A stretch of DNA of 64,000 bases from Pseudoalteromonas luteoviolacea B = ATCC 29581. GTDB taxonomy: Bacteria > Pseudomonadota > Gammaproteobacteria > Enterobacterales > Alteromonadaceae. Location of the stretch: NCBI GenBank assembly GCA_000333235.1, contig CAPN01000018.1:62001-126000 (forward strand). The letters run 5' to 3'. The notes under the pieces are model-generated. The model was given only the letters and a program-made list of their open reading frames with translations, was not told the DNA's origin and did no database searches. Below, one piece after another: positions 63,433 through 64,000 of the stretch (position 1 is the first letter of the stretch; each line of letters begins with the position of its first letter). Made by a program: the position numbers and the translations under genes.

Positions 63433-64000
63433 TCACAACTCGTGTCGCTCACCCTTAAGTGTTCCTCGTGTATGTTTGTTATTTTCTATAAACAAGATTT
63501 CGCCGTATTTTCCATTTTTGATGCTACTGTCGATAGCGATGACTTTGCCCTGGTAGCGGGTTTCGATTTGTTTTTGTGAGGTATGGCCGACGACAAGGTG
63601 GTTGACGTCAAAATGAGACAACAATAAGTCGATTTCTTGGCTTGTTGCACCATCATCTTTGAAATAACCACGATACCAAATTGGCCCATGGGTTTTGTGA
63701 AGATATAAGCCTAAGCCATTGCGATTTTGATCGAGCTCTTTTTCAACCAAGTTGCTTTTAAAGGTACTGTTTATCCTTTCTAACGTTAATTTATCCGTGG
63801 CAAGGCTTGGATGAAAGCCGCCATGGGCGAATAAGTAGTGGTTTATCTTTACTAATACCGGTTTAGCGCGTAACCAACGACCTAAAATGGTCTGCTTAGT
63901 AAACAATTGTTCAAATGGTTTTTCGAGTAGTTGCTGTGTTTTCACGTATTTAGGATGCAGATAGCGCAAGTCACCATTCATGACCATCACTTCGTGATTA
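63433..64000 (-). CDS. Calcineurin-like metallophosphatase, Shewanella-type (5' partial)
   Basis: The frame runs off the window end. The last codons visible (NHEVMVMNGDLRYL) are the middle of the calcineurin-like signature GNHE, so the N-terminal half with the first metal ligands lies beyond 64000. Remaining ligands are visible: His in FAHGGFHPS and in VVGHTSQ. The spacing and IDSSIKNGKYGEI ending resemble Shewanella-like protein phosphatases. It should act on phosphoproteins or small phosphoesters. Whether it is exported cannot be seen. Confidence 0.85.
   Translation of the reverse strand, partial: NHEVMVMNGDLRYLHPKYVKTQQLLEKPFEQLFTKQTILGRWLRAKPVLVKINHYLFAHGGFHPSLATDKLTLERINSTFKSNLVEKELDQNRNGLGLYLHKTHGPIWYRGYFKDDGATSQEIDLLLSHFDVNHLVVGHTSQKQIETRYQGKVIAIDSSIKNGKYGEILFIENNKHTRGTLKGERHEL

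Noticed and set aside
1..64000. tRNA, rRNA, CRISPR arrays, prophage or replication origin
   Set aside because: None was recognised on either strand; no cas, phage structural or integrase genes are present.

Overview
The window reads as a stretch of chromosome from a marine gammaproteobacterium of the order Alteromonadales, most likely close to Pseudoalteromonas. This is inferred from the AT-rich DNA, the many TonB-dependent receptors and secreted peptidases, the chemotaxis and cyclic-di-GMP signalling genes, and a MITE-like repeat with TATACCC ends of a kind I associate with Pseudoalteromonas. No rRNA, tRNA, CRISPR array, prophage or intact insertion sequence was found.

Layout. 1-1563: the end of an unknown gene, an XRE/DUF4177 regulator and a repeat. 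1564-11510: a candidate cyanophycin-utilisation locus, with a secreted cyanophycinase-like S51 peptidase, a TonB-dependent receptor, a YfcC/ArcD-like permease, an isoaspartyl dipeptidase and a convergent S9 peptidase. 11753-14695: an HD-GYP response regulator and its histidine kinase. 14744-16465: a guanidine-II riboswitch in front of an SMR (Gdx-type) exporter, a secreted protein of unknown role and a class I glutamine amidotransferase, coupled by ATGA overlaps. 17255-20096: SoxR, translationally coupled to a DUF885 lipoprotein peptidase and divergent from a flavodoxin-fold protein, with a near-perfect SoxR box between them. 20409-24601: an MCP, a second DUF885 peptidase and an MgtC-like protein. 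24778-31227: a trehalose-type locus with a TonB receptor, LacI regulator, MFS permease and GH37 trehalase, marked by two identical LacI operators, one inside a 36-bp perfect palindrome.

31348-44461: a Na+/Ca2+ exchanger, a solute-binding protein paired with a diguanylate cyclase, a third DUF885 peptidase, an uncharacterised trio (Sel1, DUF2785, FG-GAP/VCBS), a hybrid histidine kinase and a secreted amidase. 44698-52753: feoAB, then a cell-envelope block in which an LTA-synthase-like phosphotransferase faces an operon of an EptA/MCR-like phosphoethanolamine transferase and an Omp85 protein. The LTA-synthase-like gene and the EptA operon each carry an identical PmrA-type box (CTTAAG-N5-CTTAAG). 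53024-59853: an isoprenylcysteine-methyltransferase-like protein, a ThrE exporter, a LacI regulator, an S9D peptidase and an OprB-like porin. 60204-64000: an accessory-looking end with ccdAB, an IS3 transposase remnant, an NTF2-like protein, a DUF6404 protein, a decayed Fic gene and a partial metallophosphatase.

Themes. Much of the window serves scavenging of peptides and storage polymers: S51, M38, two S9, three DUF885, an amidase and two TonB receptors. The best candidate for an undescribed system is the cyanophycin locus. Its genes cover depolymerisation, outer-membrane uptake, inner-membrane uptake and dipeptide cleavage. Its dipeptidase also appears to have switched from the usual two-metal centre to a NagA-like arrangement.
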